DNA of 5,827 bases from PHAA01 sp964457945 (GTDB lineage Bacteria > Bacillota > Syntrophomonadia > Syntrophomonadales > Syntrophomonadaceae), in NCBI GenBank assembly GCA_964457945.1, contig CAYWFX010000090.1:1-5827 (forward strand). The letters are read 5' to 3'. Made by a program: the position numbers and the translations under genes. Shown here in pieces: positions 5,333-5,827 of the stretch. Below the pieces are notes generated by a model, which did not search any database, was not told the origin of the DNA, and saw nothing but the letters and a program-made list of their open reading frames with translations. How positions within the stretch are numbered: position 1 is the stretch's first letter; each line of letters opens with the position of its first letter.

Positions 5333-5827
5333 TTAGAATAATATCATTTTACCGTTTTCGTCAAAATTAACTTCTTCATAATCACCTATAGTCTTAATAG
5401 GCATAACTGCAGCTTCTACTGCAGCTTTAGACATGTACACTTCTTCCAAATACTTAGTACTCCTAATGATAACCATACGGATATCATCATTGTTAACCTG
5501 ACCACACAACTTTACACATGCCTGAAATACACGACGATCATCATCTAGTACCATTGGCATACGTGAACTGCTGGGTTCGGTTGAAGTAAGGGTATTTACA
5601 TAGGTACTTGTAAAATCTATTCTGTCATACATATGCTTGGGGATAAAATCTGCCAATCCCATTCCATTGGCATTTCCCTCCGATTTATCAGTAACATCTA
5701 AAACGCCCAGCTTAACCGTAGTTGGTCCGCCAGCAGCAGCGGGAGTATGAAAACGTCCAATAATATTTGTATCCATACCTGTACCACTGATTTCTTTTCC
5801 TATTTCGCTCACTATCAAAACATCAAT
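5333..5827 (-). CDS. C-terminal part of LarA-like/DUF2088 family protein (5' partial)
   Basis: The minus-strand frame is open to the right edge and begins IDVLIVSEIGKEISGTGMDTN, so the gene start lies beyond the window. The last 164 residues include SGTGMDTN, a glycine/proline-rich AAAGGP stretch, VLDVTDKSEGNANGMGLADF and TSTEP, a pattern I associate with DUF2088/LarA-like proteins (nickel-dependent lactate racemase homologues and related uncharacterised dehydratase-like proteins). Family assignment is from memory of motifs and the substrate is unknown. The gene is convergent with the histidine kinase, 53 bp apart, and no clear terminator hairpin lies between them. It seems to be ordinary chromosomal DNA, outside the island. 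Confidence 0.6.
   Translation of the reverse strand: MDVLIVSEIGKEISGTGMDTNIIGRFHTPAAAGGPTTVKLGVLDVTDKSEGNANGMGLADFIPKHMYDRIDFTSTYVNTLTSTEPSSSRMPMVLDDDRRVFQACVKLCGQVNNDDIRMVIIRSTKYLEEVYMSKAAVEAAVMPIKTIGDYEEVNFDENGKMILF

Noticed and set aside
1..5827. CRISPR array or insertion-sequence ends
   Set aside because: No regularly spaced repeat-spacer units and no transposase-flanking terminal inverted repeats were seen.

Overview
The window reads as low-to-mid GC Firmicutes DNA, most likely a spore-forming clostridial lineage. The signs are strong AAAGGAGG-type ribosome binding sites, a TTGACA/TAATAT promoter with 17-bp spacing, a soluble multi-PAS histidine kinase of the sporulation/stress kinase type, and a LarA-like (DUF2088) protein. 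I cannot name a species. The window falls into an island end (1 to about 2510) and an ordinary chromosomal part (about 2565 to 5827), joined at a broken tRNA gene.

Island part. The left edge holds the 3' end of a gene for a Schlafen/AlbA_2-type ATP-binding protein, with its characteristic C-terminal winged helix. Then come 374 bp without an intact gene. They hold two copies of an arm-type repeat, a perfect 12-bp inverted repeat, a frameshifted coding-like remnant, two related 17-bp dyads and a strong promoter. The promoter drives a compact operon: an XRE repressor-like regulator, an ImmA/IrrE zinc metallopeptidase (HEXXH), and a PIN-domain protein (putative RNase). A 14-codon reading frame overlaps both the peptidase stop and the PIN start. 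The PIN gene stops 7 bp before a 29-bp sequence that is 27/29 identical to one 11 bp after the AlbA_2 stop codon. The second copy runs directly into the 3' half of a tRNA-Leu(UAA), starting in the anticodon loop. This is the displaced half-tRNA left by a site-specific integration. No integrase lies in the window, and the intact tRNA should lie at the far left end of the island.

Chromosomal part. After the tRNA terminator come about 300 bp without an intact gene. A large cytoplasmic orphan histidine kinase follows (four PAS domains, HisKA, HATPase_c), best started at a GTG with a near-perfect Shine-Dalgarno. A convergent DUF2088/LarA-like gene runs off the right edge.

How the genes may work together. 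In known ImmR/ImmA pairs the peptidase cleaves the repressor on a stress signal and so derepresses the element. Here the same switch is coupled to a PIN nuclease candidate instead of visible transfer genes, and it sits in what looks like an exchangeable cargo slot bounded by repeats. A stress- or phage-triggered toxin or defence module is the natural hypothesis. It is inference and not shown by the sequence alone.
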